64,000 nucleotides of DNA, from the IMG/VR virus record IMGVR_UViG_3300021197_001026, positions 1 through 64,000 of that record. One strand, written 5' to 3'. Each line of letters begins with the position of its first letter. The first letter of the stretch is position 1. A program made the translations under genes and the position numbers. The notes under the pieces are model-generated. The model saw nothing but the letters and a program-made list of their open reading frames with translations. It had not been told where the DNA came from and did not search any database. This document shows, piece by piece, positions 6,756-15,271 of the stretch. Source of the stretch: a virus.

Positions 6756-7798
6756 TACGAGGTCTCCTTTGCGAGTTGCCTCGCGTACTGTTCAGGGGTT
6801 AAACCCAACCTCTTAGCGAGAGAAAGCTGGGTGGACGTTAGCCGTATTTTGCGCGGTTTAGCACCGTTGCTCCTTGCGGAGGGTGCCACCACCGTCGAGG
6901 GTTGATTAGCAGTCACGGATGCGTCACGCCCATATGTGTCGCCATTATCCTGCCAATCATAGTCTGGGAAAGCTTGTCTCAGACGAGAATCAATCTGTCG
7001 GAAATACTCTTGGCTGTTAGGCTGGATGCCTCGCTTTATCAAAGCGGCATGTGTGCCATAAGCAAGGCTTGTCATTTCTTCAAAGCCATCCTGCATGAAC
7101 CAAGAGTTCTTTTGCGCCCAACTTGCAGCTTCAGGATCTACCTGTGGCGGCTGTTGTTGAGCAACATTCTGTACAGCCTGTTCAGCAACTTGCTGCTGAT
7201 ACGACTGTTGTTCGTACTGCTCTCGTTGAGCTTGTTGAGATGCGACGTTTGTTTCGTATCTCTCGGCCTCATGTAGCTCTGCTTGCGCTCTTGTGAGGGT
7301 TTCTTGTGCAGATACTAGGTTATCAGTATCGCCCTCCTCATACGCCTTCTTGTAGCTATCACGGGCTTGTTGCAAAGAGAGTTCTGCGCGTTGCTTGATC
7401 TGAGCGACTAACGCTCCCTCACCACGATTGATCAGAGATTCCATCTCTTTATTCTTCGAGGCAAGCTGTTGAGCAACCCGCACAGCTTCTTCACGCATCT
7501 TTTCAGCGGCTTCGCGTTGTCGCCGCTCTTCGTGTTGTTCATAACGAAGCTTGTTGATTCGCTTTTGAACCTTTTCGCTGTAACCTTCTAGCTCATCATC
7601 GTCTTCATCATCAGATAACGCCTCAGACTTTGGAGGCCGACGATCTTCTGCGCTACGGTCATCAACGATTTCCAGTTCTATATCAGAGTCTGGTGACACT
7701 TCATCTCGGCTTTTACCGATCTGTGTACGGACGCCAAAGAACTTTTCCTCTGCGGAAGTTGCTTCAGGAGCTTCCGGCTCCATTTGTGCTTCACTCAT
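6755..7798 (-). CDS. Probable scaffolding protein (module A)
   Basis: This 347-aa protein has an acidic N-terminus (SDDEDDDELEGYSEKV), a long Gln/Glu/Arg-rich coiled coil (about residues 75-215) and a basic C-terminus with TSTQLSLAKRLGLTPEQYA. That is the classic build of a phage scaffolding protein, which binds the capsid through its C-terminal helix-turn-helix. The 308-aa relative at 60858-61784 ends with SPSQVTIAKRLGVPLEEYA. Position between chaperonin and capsid genes supports the call. Confidence 0.78.
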   Translation of the reverse strand: MSEAQMEPEAPEATSAEEKFFGVRTQIGKSRDEVSPDSDIELEIVDDRSAEDRRPPKSEALSDDEDDDELEGYSEKVQKRINKLRYEQHEERRQREAAEKMREEAVRVAQQLASKNKEMESLINRGEGALVAQIKQRAELSLQQARDSYKKAYEEGDTDNLVSAQETLTRAQAELHEAERYETNVASQQAQREQYEQQSYQQQVAEQAVQNVAQQQPPQVDPEAASWAQKNSWFMQDGFEEMTSLAYGTHAALIKRGIQPNSQEYFRQIDSRLRQAFPDYDWQDNGDTYGRDASVTANQPSTVVAPSARSNGAKPRKIRLTSTQLSLAKRLGLTPEQYARQLAKETS

Positions 7799-8211
7799 AC
7801 CTTAATAATCCCCCTTGGATCTTCTACAGTGGCTTCAACAGAATCATCGTTGATCAACCGAAACTCCTTACCATGCACCTTGAATCGGGTGCCTGAATAA
7901 GAACGCATAAGAATCCAGTCGCCTTCCTTACACAAAGCGCCGGAGGGGAATCGCTTAGGGTCATTATAAGCATCTGCTCCGAGCTTCAGAACCATGCCGA
8001 CAATAGACCCTACCTCTTCGTCTTGCAGAGTTTTGGCAGCTTTTAAGATGCCTCCCTCAGTCATTTCATCAGGCTCAGGTAGAGCGATTAACAGCTTATA
8101 ACCTTTCGGTTCCGGCAACTGCTGCGCCGAGCGAGGCTCTTTGTCCTCGGTTACTGGATCTGGAGAAATCGATACCGATCCCACCTCACCTTGTGCTAAT
8201 GCTTCAGACAT
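7795..8211 (-). CDS. GroES-like co-chaperonin (module A)
   Basis: The core of this 138-aa protein has the co-chaperonin layout. YKLLIALPEPDEMTEGGI includes the mobile-loop region, followed by GSIVGMVLKLGADAYNDPKR, EGDWILMRSYSGTRFKV and RLINDDSVEATVEDP at the end. Phage-encoded GroES homologues such as T4 gp31 work with host GroEL to fold the capsid protein. The placement just upstream of scaffold and capsid genes in both modules supports that role. The start at 8211 (MSEALAQG) is preferred over 8229. Confidence 0.75.
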   Translation of the reverse strand: MSEALAQGEVGSVSISPDPVTEDKEPRSAQQLPEPKGYKLLIALPEPDEMTEGGILKAAKTLQDEEVGSIVGMVLKLGADAYNDPKRFPSGALCKEGDWILMRSYSGTRFKVHGKEFRLINDDSVEATVEDPRGIIKV

Positions 8212-8272
8212 TAGTATTACCTTCTGCACTGGAAAAAAGCGTCCAGAGTCGCTTGCACCGCTTCATGCGGCG

Positions 8273-8473
8273 TTATTCAGACTCGAATCTTGACTTCAAG
8301 TCTAAAATTTCTCGCTCAGCTAGGGCCAAACCTTCAATGATTCCGCATACCTTTGCGTACTCGTTGAAGTCTTTGCATGCCCCGCCGCTTACATGATCTG
8401 CATACTCGTTCATTTGAACCCGTAAATGATCCCTCATGTAATCAAACACATTCTGAGAAGCGTTATTCATCAA
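8273..8473 (-). CDS. Small helical protein overlapping portal end (module A)
   Basis: This 66-aa protein begins MMNNASQNVFDYMRDHLRV and is rich in helix formers. Its start overlaps the portal stop by 11 bp. The 65-aa protein at 62232-62429 has the same position, length and helical character, with a shared Y/C and GxI pattern in the middle (CGIIEGLALAEREI; MGEIRACDYMLVEL). The function is unknown. Confidence 0.7.
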   Translation of the reverse strand: MMNNASQNVFDYMRDHLRVQMNEYADHVSGGACKDFNEYAKVCGIIEGLALAEREILDLKSRFESE

Positions 8474-10904
8474 ACACTTCTTTCGCTATCTGTATACCAG
8501 CCTTCAAACCTTCTACTTGGTCTTTAGATTCTTGCTCAGCAATCTTTACACCAAGCCTTGCCTGCTCAATCTCTGCTTGTTGATCTAGACGTTGCTGATC
8601 AAGGTCTGCCCTAGCCATAGCCTTTTGAGCATCAAGCTGCAATCTGCCCATTTCGGACTGTGCCCTAGTCTGTGCTTCCATCTCTTTGATTTGCAACTCT
8701 TTTTGCTGCATCTGAATGATGGGATCTTGTGATTGCTGTTGCGCCTTCTGCTGTTGAGCCTGTTGCTGGTTAGAACCTTTCAACTGTTCAGCGGCTTGAC
8801 CCGCCAATCTAGAGATTCTGAACTCAATATCTTCAGGCAGCGGCTCTCCAGGAGGTGGCAACTCGAATCCAAGCTGCTTTTCAATCTCAAGCCGGTACTG
8901 GAACGCCAAATGCTCTTGAACGTGGGCTGCAAGCTCTGCCATAGCCTTCTTGGCGTTAGGACTCTTGGACATGATCTCCATAACCTTGGGATCTTCTGCC
9001 ATTGCCTTGTGCGCTTGGATGTGAGCTTCGTGATCTTGGTAGGCAAACGCTTTAACAGGCTTACCGTTGATCATATTCATGTTTTCAGTGATCGGATCAG
9101 TCGGTTCTTGGTCGTCATCCGTTGGAACGATCTTATCTGCGTCCCGAATGTTCAAGATTTCTAGCATTTGCCGGTGTAATAGCGGCATGTCGTACATTTC
9201 TGGCGCTTGTTGCGCTAATTGTAGTGCCGCTTGGTACTGCATGATGCGCTGAGCCATCGTTCCGGCGTTTGGATCGCTAACTGGGATGATATCTACCCGA
9301 TCATCGAAGTCTTCAGCCACCATTGGCTTGTTTTCTTCGTCGTATGGGTACGATTCAGGCCCAAAATCACGCACAACGTTGGATAACAGCCGTAATTCAC
9401 TACGCATAGAGGCATGTAGACGCGCTTGAACCGCACTCATCACCTTCATAGAGCGTTCTAGTATCGCTAAGGTGGTGCCAACAGGTGCTTCAGCGTTCAT
9501 ATCCGCTGCTTTTACGTCTGCCGCCGACGCAAACCGTCTGCCTTCCTCAACAATGTCGCCCATAAGCTGATACAAAACAGTACTTGGCTCTTTGTAGGGC
9601 AGAAAACTGATGTTTTCTTTGATCGATCCACCCGGAACGTCCACATCTCGGAACTCACCAGGCATGATCGGGGTGTCATCACCCTTAATTCGTAAACCTC
9701 GAGCCTTCAAGCCACCTGGTAAGTTGGCAAGTGTGCCTGCATCAACCAGTTGACGGAGCAAAGAGGTAGCAGATTTCGCCAATCCACCAATCATGTGGAT
9801 CAAACCAAACCCGTAGAAGCCTAAACCCGGCATATACTGGTAGTGAACGAAGTGATCGCGCTTCATCTTGCGCTCATCGGTCTCATACCAGTTACGTCGT
9901 ATTGACAGTATCGTGCGAGATGACAGATCAATCGACACCACATACGGCAACATGATGCCAGTAGGCTCACCTTTGTTCGTATCTTCAAACCCGACAAGAT
10001 CTAGATCGACATTCATCTCTAAGATGGTGTGCCGGTAATCCATGTCGTAGTTGGCAGAGTCGCCGGTTAGCTCGTTGTACTTGCGCTCTATGTCATCGTA
10101 ATCGGGGGCGGCTGCTGGTAACTCCACATCTAAGTAGAAACCTGCAACTTGGAGCTTACGAATCTCATTTGCGCTGCGCTTCATCACATGTGTGTATCGC
10201 TCACACGTTGATAAGTCTGAGGCACCGTAACTAACAACGAAGTCTTCTGCCGGAACAAACATACTGCAAGGCCGACCCATGTTGGGATCGTAGTAAACCT
10301 TACGGAAAGCAGAACCTGCCAAAGGCAAAGAGAACAACATCCGTTCGGTTTCAGGCCGATACTCGGTCATCTTCTCGGTCAGCAGGTAGTTCAGATAGTC
10401 TTGAACTCGATTCGCTTGGTTTTCCTTGTCAGGGGTAATGGTGCCGACCACTGAGGTCTTTACAGGCCCACCCGCTGGGAACAACTCTTGTATCGCCTGA
10501 GACTGAAACTTAATGACTGACTCGGTAAGCAGTGGATGAAACACACCACAAGCGCCATCCCAAGGGGTGGTGCGGTCTTCATGCTTCAGCCCCAGCAGAT
10601 CCAAACCTTCAATGTAGGTTCGTTCCCAGTCTGCACGACTTTCTTTGTCTGACTTGAAGGAGCCGACAAGCTCAGAGGCGATACCGTAAAGATCGCCCTC
10701 ATCAATAAACTCAGCTAGGTTGGAGTCGTGGGACTCCGCACCCATTGGCACCATGTCTGGGTCAAAGTCGATGATCATCCCGCCGTCTTCGGTTTCTATA
10801 GATACCGCATCAGGATTAACAATCTCTATCTCTAGGTCAGGCTCATCGCCGGTTCCCTGAGAAAATATCGACTCTGGCGTAGCCAAAGGGCGGTCAATAG
10901 CCAT
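8463..10904 (-). CDS. Portal protein, P22 gp1-like (module A)
   Basis: This 813-aa protein has an acidic N-terminus, a portal core and a long Gln-rich coiled-coil C-terminus from about residue 690. Core motifs include ADWERTYIEGLDLLG, PWDGACGVFHPLL, FPAGGPVKTS, GLGFYGFGLIHMIGG and LERSMKVMSAVQARLH. This matches the large portals of P22-like podoviruses, which form the 12-fold DNA channel and carry a helical barrel. The relative at the right edge (62696 onward) aligns from GFGLIHMIGG to the C-terminus. Confidence 0.85.
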   Translation of the reverse strand: MAIDRPLATPESIFSQGTGDEPDLEIEIVNPDAVSIETEDGGMIIDFDPDMVPMGAESHDSNLAEFIDEGDLYGIASELVGSFKSDKESRADWERTYIEGLDLLGLKHEDRTTPWDGACGVFHPLLTESVIKFQSQAIQELFPAGGPVKTSVVGTITPDKENQANRVQDYLNYLLTEKMTEYRPETERMLFSLPLAGSAFRKVYYDPNMGRPCSMFVPAEDFVVSYGASDLSTCERYTHVMKRSANEIRKLQVAGFYLDVELPAAAPDYDDIERKYNELTGDSANYDMDYRHTILEMNVDLDLVGFEDTNKGEPTGIMLPYVVSIDLSSRTILSIRRNWYETDERKMKRDHFVHYQYMPGLGFYGFGLIHMIGGLAKSATSLLRQLVDAGTLANLPGGLKARGLRIKGDDTPIMPGEFRDVDVPGGSIKENISFLPYKEPSTVLYQLMGDIVEEGRRFASAADVKAADMNAEAPVGTTLAILERSMKVMSAVQARLHASMRSELRLLSNVVRDFGPESYPYDEENKPMVAEDFDDRVDIIPVSDPNAGTMAQRIMQYQAALQLAQQAPEMYDMPLLHRQMLEILNIRDADKIVPTDDDQEPTDPITENMNMINGKPVKAFAYQDHEAHIQAHKAMAEDPKVMEIMSKSPNAKKAMAELAAHVQEHLAFQYRLEIEKQLGFELPPPGEPLPEDIEFRISRLAGQAAEQLKGSNQQQAQQQKAQQQSQDPIIQMQQKELQIKEMEAQTRAQSEMGRLQLDAQKAMARADLDQQRLDQQAEIEQARLGVKIAEQESKDQVEGLKAGIQIAKEVFDE

Positions 10905-11228
10905 CTATCCGTTCTTCGTGAACTTTTGAGGTCGGGCCGCACCAGAACCACGGGCAACTGTATTGCCTCCTTCTCTCATCTGCACTCTAGCGACACCACC
11001 GTTAGCCATCATCTTTGGGCTAACCTTCATGCCGCCAGTTTTACCACCAGCCTGCATTTTGCCAACACCATCAGCAGCAAAAGCGGGAACCATCTCACCG
11101 CCCTTTTTGACCATAGGCATCTTGCCACCAGCACTCATGCCTTTGGTTTTCATTTTGCCGCCAGCCATATAGCCTTTAGCTTTCATCTTGCCACCAGCTT
11201 GGTAGCCTTTAGTCTTTTTCTTCATCAT
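10905..11228 (-). CDS. Lys/Gly/Met-rich repeat protein, 107 aa (module A)
   Basis: The N-terminal half consists of repeats of the form MKxKGYxAGGK, about 11-13 residues each. The C-terminus is also Gly and Lys rich. Such KxKGxxxGG proteins are common beside phage head genes and have no shown function. The relative at 56361-56633 has the repeat MKSKGMKNGG, but sits in another place, next to the gp4-like adaptor. Here the gene abuts the portal start. Confidence 0.72.
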   Translation of the reverse strand: MMKKKTKGYQAGGKMKAKGYMAGGKMKTKGMSAGGKMPMVKKGGEMVPAFAADGVGKMQAGGKTGGMKVSPKMMANGGVARVQMREGGNTVARGSGAARPQKFTKNG

Positions 11229-11904
11229 CTTCTCCTGCGTAGAGATTATCGAATACTTGATTCACATCTAACGTGTAATCCAAATCGGACTTACTGTAGT
11301 GAATGTGCTGGGATGGTCTGAAGTCTGGGGCACCTTCGCCTGTTTCAAACCATGCCGGATGTGTCACTCTAACCCTATTGTTAGGCAAAGCAACGATATT
11401 CCCCGTCCACTTACCAGCATCTAAAAGCTCCATCACATGACTCTGCTTGTGTTGTGCAGGGTCATCAGCTATCTCGTTGTCAGTGTAATCCACTGTGAAC
11501 ATATACCTAGCTGGATACATATCGCCATCGATCTTAGCAAGCCAGGGGCACGGCGTACAACGATCCAAGACATATACCGAATGCTCCCGCGAACTACAAT
11601 CCCACGGTTGCGCTGCCCACGTTGGCATCGGCTCAGGCCACTCTTCTAGCGGAGTATCTGCTACTAGACCTGTGATCGGCATCCTTGCCCACATCGCACC
11701 GCCGTGTACGTTCGGCTCGTCATCGTCATCGTAGGTCTCGGCCCCAGTGAATATCATCTGGAAGCTCAAGCTACGACACGGCATTGTTGTTACAGCGACT
11801 GCCATCGCGTGTATGAACTCACCGTGATACTTGGCGTGGTTGTGGGTGTATTCCTTCCTTACCCAGCACTTGAAGTACGGGATATTGCTTTGCAGGAAAG
11901 CCAT
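11209..11904 (-). CDS. Conserved phage protein, 231 aa (module A)
   Basis: The start at ATG 11904 overlaps the previous stop (ATGA). The product begins MAFLQSNIPYFKCWVRKEYT and contains the strongly conserved DDPAQHKQSHVMELLDAGKW and VALPNNRVRVTHPAWFETG blocks. The relative at 55680-56357 is very similar throughout. In module A it lies near TerL; in module B it lies beside the adaptor gene. The strong conservation against its mobile position suggests an independent role in the virion or assembly. I do not recognise a domain. Confidence 0.75.
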   Translation of the reverse strand: MAFLQSNIPYFKCWVRKEYTHNHAKYHGEFIHAMAVAVTTMPCRSLSFQMIFTGAETYDDDDEPNVHGGAMWARMPITGLVADTPLEEWPEPMPTWAAQPWDCSSREHSVYVLDRCTPCPWLAKIDGDMYPARYMFTVDYTDNEIADDPAQHKQSHVMELLDAGKWTGNIVALPNNRVRVTHPAWFETGEGAPDFRPSQHIHYSKSDLDYTLDVNQVFDNLYAGEDDEEKD

Positions 11905-12620
11905 CAAACAGCGTCCTTATAAAATTGTTTTTCCCATTCCTTGTGCCGTTTTATCGGCTCTTTGAAATAGTCCATGAATCGTGCCATATAAACCACAAAG
12001 TGGTTCAACCAACTCAGCGGTGCAGGCAACGGTCTCATGTAGTCCAGAAACAAAACCACCCTGTTACGGTTGGTCATGTTTACCGCCATGTGTTCGTAGG
12101 TGTCATCAAAGACAACAGTCTTGCCTTCTTCCCACCGATACTCTTGCTTGTTCACCACCAACACACAGCCTTTGCCTTCGGTTGGTATATCAAGACCTAG
12201 ATGCACCCTGAGTATCCCACACCACGGGCCTTCGTGAGGCATCAACATCTTTCTTGGCCCGATCACTGAGAAGTAGGCAGATATCAGATTCTTCTCGGCG
12301 TCTATGATCTTCATAGTCTCAGGGAACTCTTGGCAGTTCCGATCAAAGCGGATCTTGCCTGCCTTCAAGAAAAACATCTTCCACTTGTCATCGTTAGAGA
12401 TGTATATCTGATCTGGGCTGATGGTCTGAAACGGCGCGAACTCATCTATACGGTTCCGCATCTTCTCGAACTCTGCCCTGATCACATCGTAGTTTTGTTC
12501 TAGAACAGCGGTGACAGGGAAGTCTGCGTTATCAAAAAACACACGATTGCCCTTCTTCGAGAATCTTCTAAACAATGGCCTAAAGGCTTTTTCGACAAGC
12601 CAGCCATTTACCTCAACCAT
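11904..12620 (-). CDS. Aspartyl/asparaginyl beta-hydroxylase-like dioxygenase
   Basis: This 238-aa protein matches the Asp_Arg_Hydrox (AspH/LpxO-like) 2-oxoglutarate, Fe(II) dioxygenase family. Visible motifs are SVIGPRKMLMPHEGPWCG with likely iron ligand His129, then LRVHLGLDIP, WEEGKTVVFDDTYEHMAVN with second ligand His177, and NRNRVVLFLDYMRP with a 2-oxoglutarate-binding Arg. The known reaction is hydroxylation of Asp/Asn side chains or lipid acyl chains. Its substrate here is unknown. It is encoded between TerL and a conserved virion-module gene; module B has no copy in view. Confidence 0.78.
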   Translation of the reverse strand: MVEVNGWLVEKAFRPLFRRFSKKGNRVFFDNADFPVTAVLEQNYDVIRAEFEKMRNRIDEFAPFQTISPDQIYISNDDKWKMFFLKAGKIRFDRNCQEFPETMKIIDAEKNLISAYFSVIGPRKMLMPHEGPWCGILRVHLGLDIPTEGKGCVLVVNKQEYRWEEGKTVVFDDTYEHMAVNMTNRNRVVLFLDYMRPLPAPLSWLNHFVVYMARFMDYFKEPIKRHKEWEKQFYKDAV

Positions 12621-14125
12621 CAGTAATAAGTGGCCCTTTTCGGATAGAACGGTTCGTCTTCTTCGTCTGAGTTGAGTCTCAAGAACCCGCCTTGCCGGAA
12701 CCTGAGTAGTGCCTGTGTGGATGAATCCACAAGGTCATCGTGTTCACCAGAAGGAAACGATGCAAACTCTTCGATCACCTCTTCGGCAAACCGTGTACCT
12801 GGTGCCCACACAATCCCTGACGCAAACAGGTCTGACACTGCGTTGACCCTTGATATCTTGTCGTTGCCCCTAGACGGGGTGTATTCACCGACAGGTATAC
12901 CCATAGCCCGTAATTCAAAGATCAACGGCATACCAGCAGCTTTGGCTTCCACAATACACGCATCGGGTTGCCAGTCTGTATAGAACTCTAGTGCCGTCTT
13001 TTTCAATTCAGGGAACTCTAACCGCTCTTTGTAGGCATCCAACAAGATGATGTTGGGCTGCATTACGCCTTCAGAGTTGGGTTTGTAAAAAACCCCCCAC
13101 GTTGTACACGCCGAGTAGTCGGCACGTTGTGTCTTTAGGAACGCTGTGTCCCAAGACTGAATAATAAACTCGCACGGCGGCGGGGTTGCGTCTTCCCATT
13201 CTTGCCACCACTCACGCTTAACTAGCGCACCCTCTTCTGAGGTTGGGTTTTGCTGATACTGGGCATTCCACTTCGGCGCAGGCAGTTCGTTCTGTAGAGC
13301 GGTTAACTCCTCTAAAGACCAGAACTCAGGCCACAATGCTTTGCCGGAAGGCATGATTGCGGGGAACTCAATGACTTCCCACTCATCTGTGCCTGCACGT
13401 TGAACAGAAGACTTGATGATCTGCCCCGTCAAATCCCGTTTGTGCCATCGGGTCATCACTACAATGATCGCACCACCAGGCTGTAAACGCTGACGTGGGC
13501 CTGATGTGTACCAGTCATACACCCGATCAAAGACACCTGCGTCGGCACTCTGGCCTTCCTGCTCAGAATGCGGGTCATCAATGATCAGCAGATCTGCACC
13601 TTTACCAGTGACCGCACCGCCAACACCAATAGCGAAGTATTCACCGTTCTTACTGGTGCTCCATCGACCAGCGGCTTTGCTATCGGATCGCAGTCCTAGA
13701 TCAGGGAATACCATCTTGTAATCATCGCTGTCTACAAGGTTACGCACCTTACGACCAAACCCCACAGATAACTCTGCGGTATGCGCGGTTTGAATGATCT
13801 TCTTCTCGGGATACTTGCCTAAAAACCAAGCAGGCAATAGATACGAAGCGAACTCTGATTTGGTATGCCGTGGAGGCATATTAACGATCAGACGCTTTAG
13901 TTCACCACTAGCAACGCGCTCAAAGGCGTTTGCCATAATCTTGTGGTGCCGTCCTTCAATGAACGCAGGCCACACATAGTTGGTGAAACCCATGAAGCTA
14001 TCTCTAGCACGTTCTTTCTTTTCAGATTCTTCAAGGTCTTCAAGAAGCGAAAGGATCTCTTTCTGATCTTCTAATGGAAGATCTGGGAGCTTCTCTAAAA
14101 GCTTTGAGTCAATTCGTTTCGACAA
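12620..14125 (-). CDS. terL: Terminase large subunit
   Basis: The 501-aa packaging motor shows an ATPase Walker A-like motif PPRHTKS (residues 84-90), Walker B LLIIDDP (179-185) and coupling motif MTRWHKRDL. In the nuclease domain the motif SWDTAF carries Asp316, and the C-terminal GEHDDLVDS is a further acidic cluster. Its length is normal for the family. The start is TTG at 14125 with GGAG about 7 nt upstream; no good ATG is nearby. TerS lies upstream beyond an unusual 450-bp non-coding gap. Confidence 0.92.
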   Translation of the reverse strand: MSKRIDSKLLEKLPDLPLEDQKEILSLLEDLEESEKKERARDSFMGFTNYVWPAFIEGRHHKIMANAFERVASGELKRLIVNMPPRHTKSEFASYLLPAWFLGKYPEKKIIQTAHTAELSVGFGRKVRNLVDSDDYKMVFPDLGLRSDSKAAGRWSTSKNGEYFAIGVGGAVTGKGADLLIIDDPHSEQEGQSADAGVFDRVYDWYTSGPRQRLQPGGAIIVVMTRWHKRDLTGQIIKSSVQRAGTDEWEVIEFPAIMPSGKALWPEFWSLEELTALQNELPAPKWNAQYQQNPTSEEGALVKREWWQEWEDATPPPCEFIIQSWDTAFLKTQRADYSACTTWGVFYKPNSEGVMQPNIILLDAYKERLEFPELKKTALEFYTDWQPDACIVEAKAAGMPLIFELRAMGIPVGEYTPSRGNDKISRVNAVSDLFASGIVWAPGTRFAEEVIEEFASFPSGEHDDLVDSSTQALLRFRQGGFLRLNSDEEDEPFYPKRATYY

Positions 14126-14132
14126 GTTCGCT

Positions 14133-14188
14133 CCATAGAACGCTTTCGATAGATGGCTCTCTATAGAACGCTTTCTATAGATGGCTTT
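14133..14188. repeat. Two tandem 28-bp direct repeats
   Basis: Copies at 14133-14160 and 14161-14188 share ATAGAACGCTTTC(G/T)ATAGATGGCT with few differences. Each contains an ATAG...CTAT-like inverted element. A third related site, ATAGAACGCCATCGATGAG, lies at 27555-27573 upstream of the primase-helicase gene. The copies start only 7 bp upstream of the terL TTG, so they are likely operator sites for a phage regulator. Confidence 0.7.
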
Positions 14189-14442
14189 CGTTAAATAGCT
14201 ATCTCGGCACCGACCACCTAAAGGTGCCGTATTACGTTCAACCTGTAGAACGTTCTATGTCAACTATAGGAGAGTTTAGCAGACTGAGGCACTTGACAAA
14301 GATTGTCAACAATAAGTGAAAATTTTTAGAAATTTTTTTTGGGGCTGGGACTCCTAGGCCTTTATCTGAGAATAAAAGGGTAGGTTGCATGTTGCACGTT
14401 ATACTCTCAGGGAAAAAAGGGGTAATCGCTTGAGTGTTTTAC

Positions 14443-14490
14443 TATGTATGTATATATGCATGCGCATGCGCGTACAGGGGGGTGGGGGTG
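14443..14490. other. Z-DNA-prone run plus G-tracts
   Basis: Bases 14443-14476 form an unbroken alternating pyrimidine-purine run of 34 nt, including CATGCGCATGCGCG. Runs of six and five G follow at once (14477-14490). Such sequence can adopt left-handed Z-DNA under supercoiling. It lies in the terS-terL gap and may mark a melting, packaging or regulatory site. Structure formation is inferred. Confidence 0.6.
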
Positions 14491-14573
14491 TCGTTGCTTG
14501 CCAGGGCGTCAGGGAAAAGCGCCCTTAGTCTAATGGTTGTGATTCGTTCGTCGCTAGATGTTAACCGTTACAC

Positions 14574-15038
14574 TTAATGCAGTGGCTCGCCATCGCTCTG
14601 ACTATTCTTGTTAGCCTCGGCCAGTCTGCGCTCTATCTCTTCTGCTACTTCTTCTGGCGATCTATCAGCAGTCTCGACAACTTGTTTATCGCTAAACATG
14701 GCAACCGTCCGGCCTAGCAATTGTGCAGCCTGTAATTGTGCCGGTGTTGGCTCGTCGCCCGTTTTAGGATCGATACCGTCCTCTACCCAAGCCCTTAACT
14801 TATTCGTTACCAACTGCCTATCGTTCACGGCGACTCGGGCGATAGCAGCGGTTTTCTGCTGGGTTATAGCGTCCACCCTTGCGGAAACCTTGGGGTTCTT
14901 CATCAACCGACTCGCCTCACTGTGAACCGTCGATGCCTTGCCAGTGCTATTGAATGCTTCCCTATATGCCGTCGATTGATCGCTACCCCCAGCGATCAAC
15001 TGGCAGAACCGCTCTTGCTTGCTTGTGAGTTTATCCAT
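14574..15038 (-). CDS. terS: Terminase small subunit
   Basis: This 154-aa protein begins MDKLTSKQERFCQLIAGGSD, followed by STAYREAFN and EASRLMKNPKVSARVD. This is the N-terminal helix-turn-helix arrangement of Terminase_2-type small subunits, which bind the packaging site. The C-terminal part is helical and acidic (SPEEVAEEIERRLAE), fitting the oligomerisation region. Gene order TerS then TerL is standard. The 450-bp gap between them is not. Confidence 0.82.
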   Translation of the reverse strand: MDKLTSKQERFCQLIAGGSDQSTAYREAFNSTGKASTVHSEASRLMKNPKVSARVDAITQQKTAAIARVAVNDRQLVTNKLRAWVEDGIDPKTGDEPTPAQLQAAQLLGRTVAMFSDKQVVETADRSPEEVAEEIERRLAEANKNSQSDGEPLH

Positions 15039-15271
15039 TGCATCGAATCGCCCTATATAGTGGCACCTATCCTATGGCCCCAGATCACCCCAGAACAGAC
15101 CACGACTAACGACCCATATTAGTGGCAAGTCGTGCAAACTACCCCCAAATAGCCCAAACCGTGCAAATTATTTTCGCTCGTAAGTTATTGATTCGTAACG
15201 ATAAACAAAATTAATTCAAATTATTTTGCTGTGGGGTGTTGCACATTGCATGTTCGTTGTGGTCTCTTAAA

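Larger units (their letters stand above)
14126..14573. promoter_or_regulatory. Non-coding terS-terL gap with operators and repeats
   Basis: This 448-bp gap has no credible gene. It holds two 28-bp direct repeats (14133-14188), a hairpin CGGCACC/GGTGCCG (14205-14229), the palindrome TAGAACGTTCTA (14246-14257) and an inverted repeat TTGAC/GTCAA (14293-14309). It also has an A/T-rich tract (14318-14340), a TTGCAC element (14392-14397), an alternating purine-pyrimidine run, G-tracts (14443-14490) and a hairpin AGGGCG/CGCCCT near 14505-14529. Placement between the terminase genes suits a packaging site, promoter or origin. Which one cannot be decided from sequence. Confidence 0.55.
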
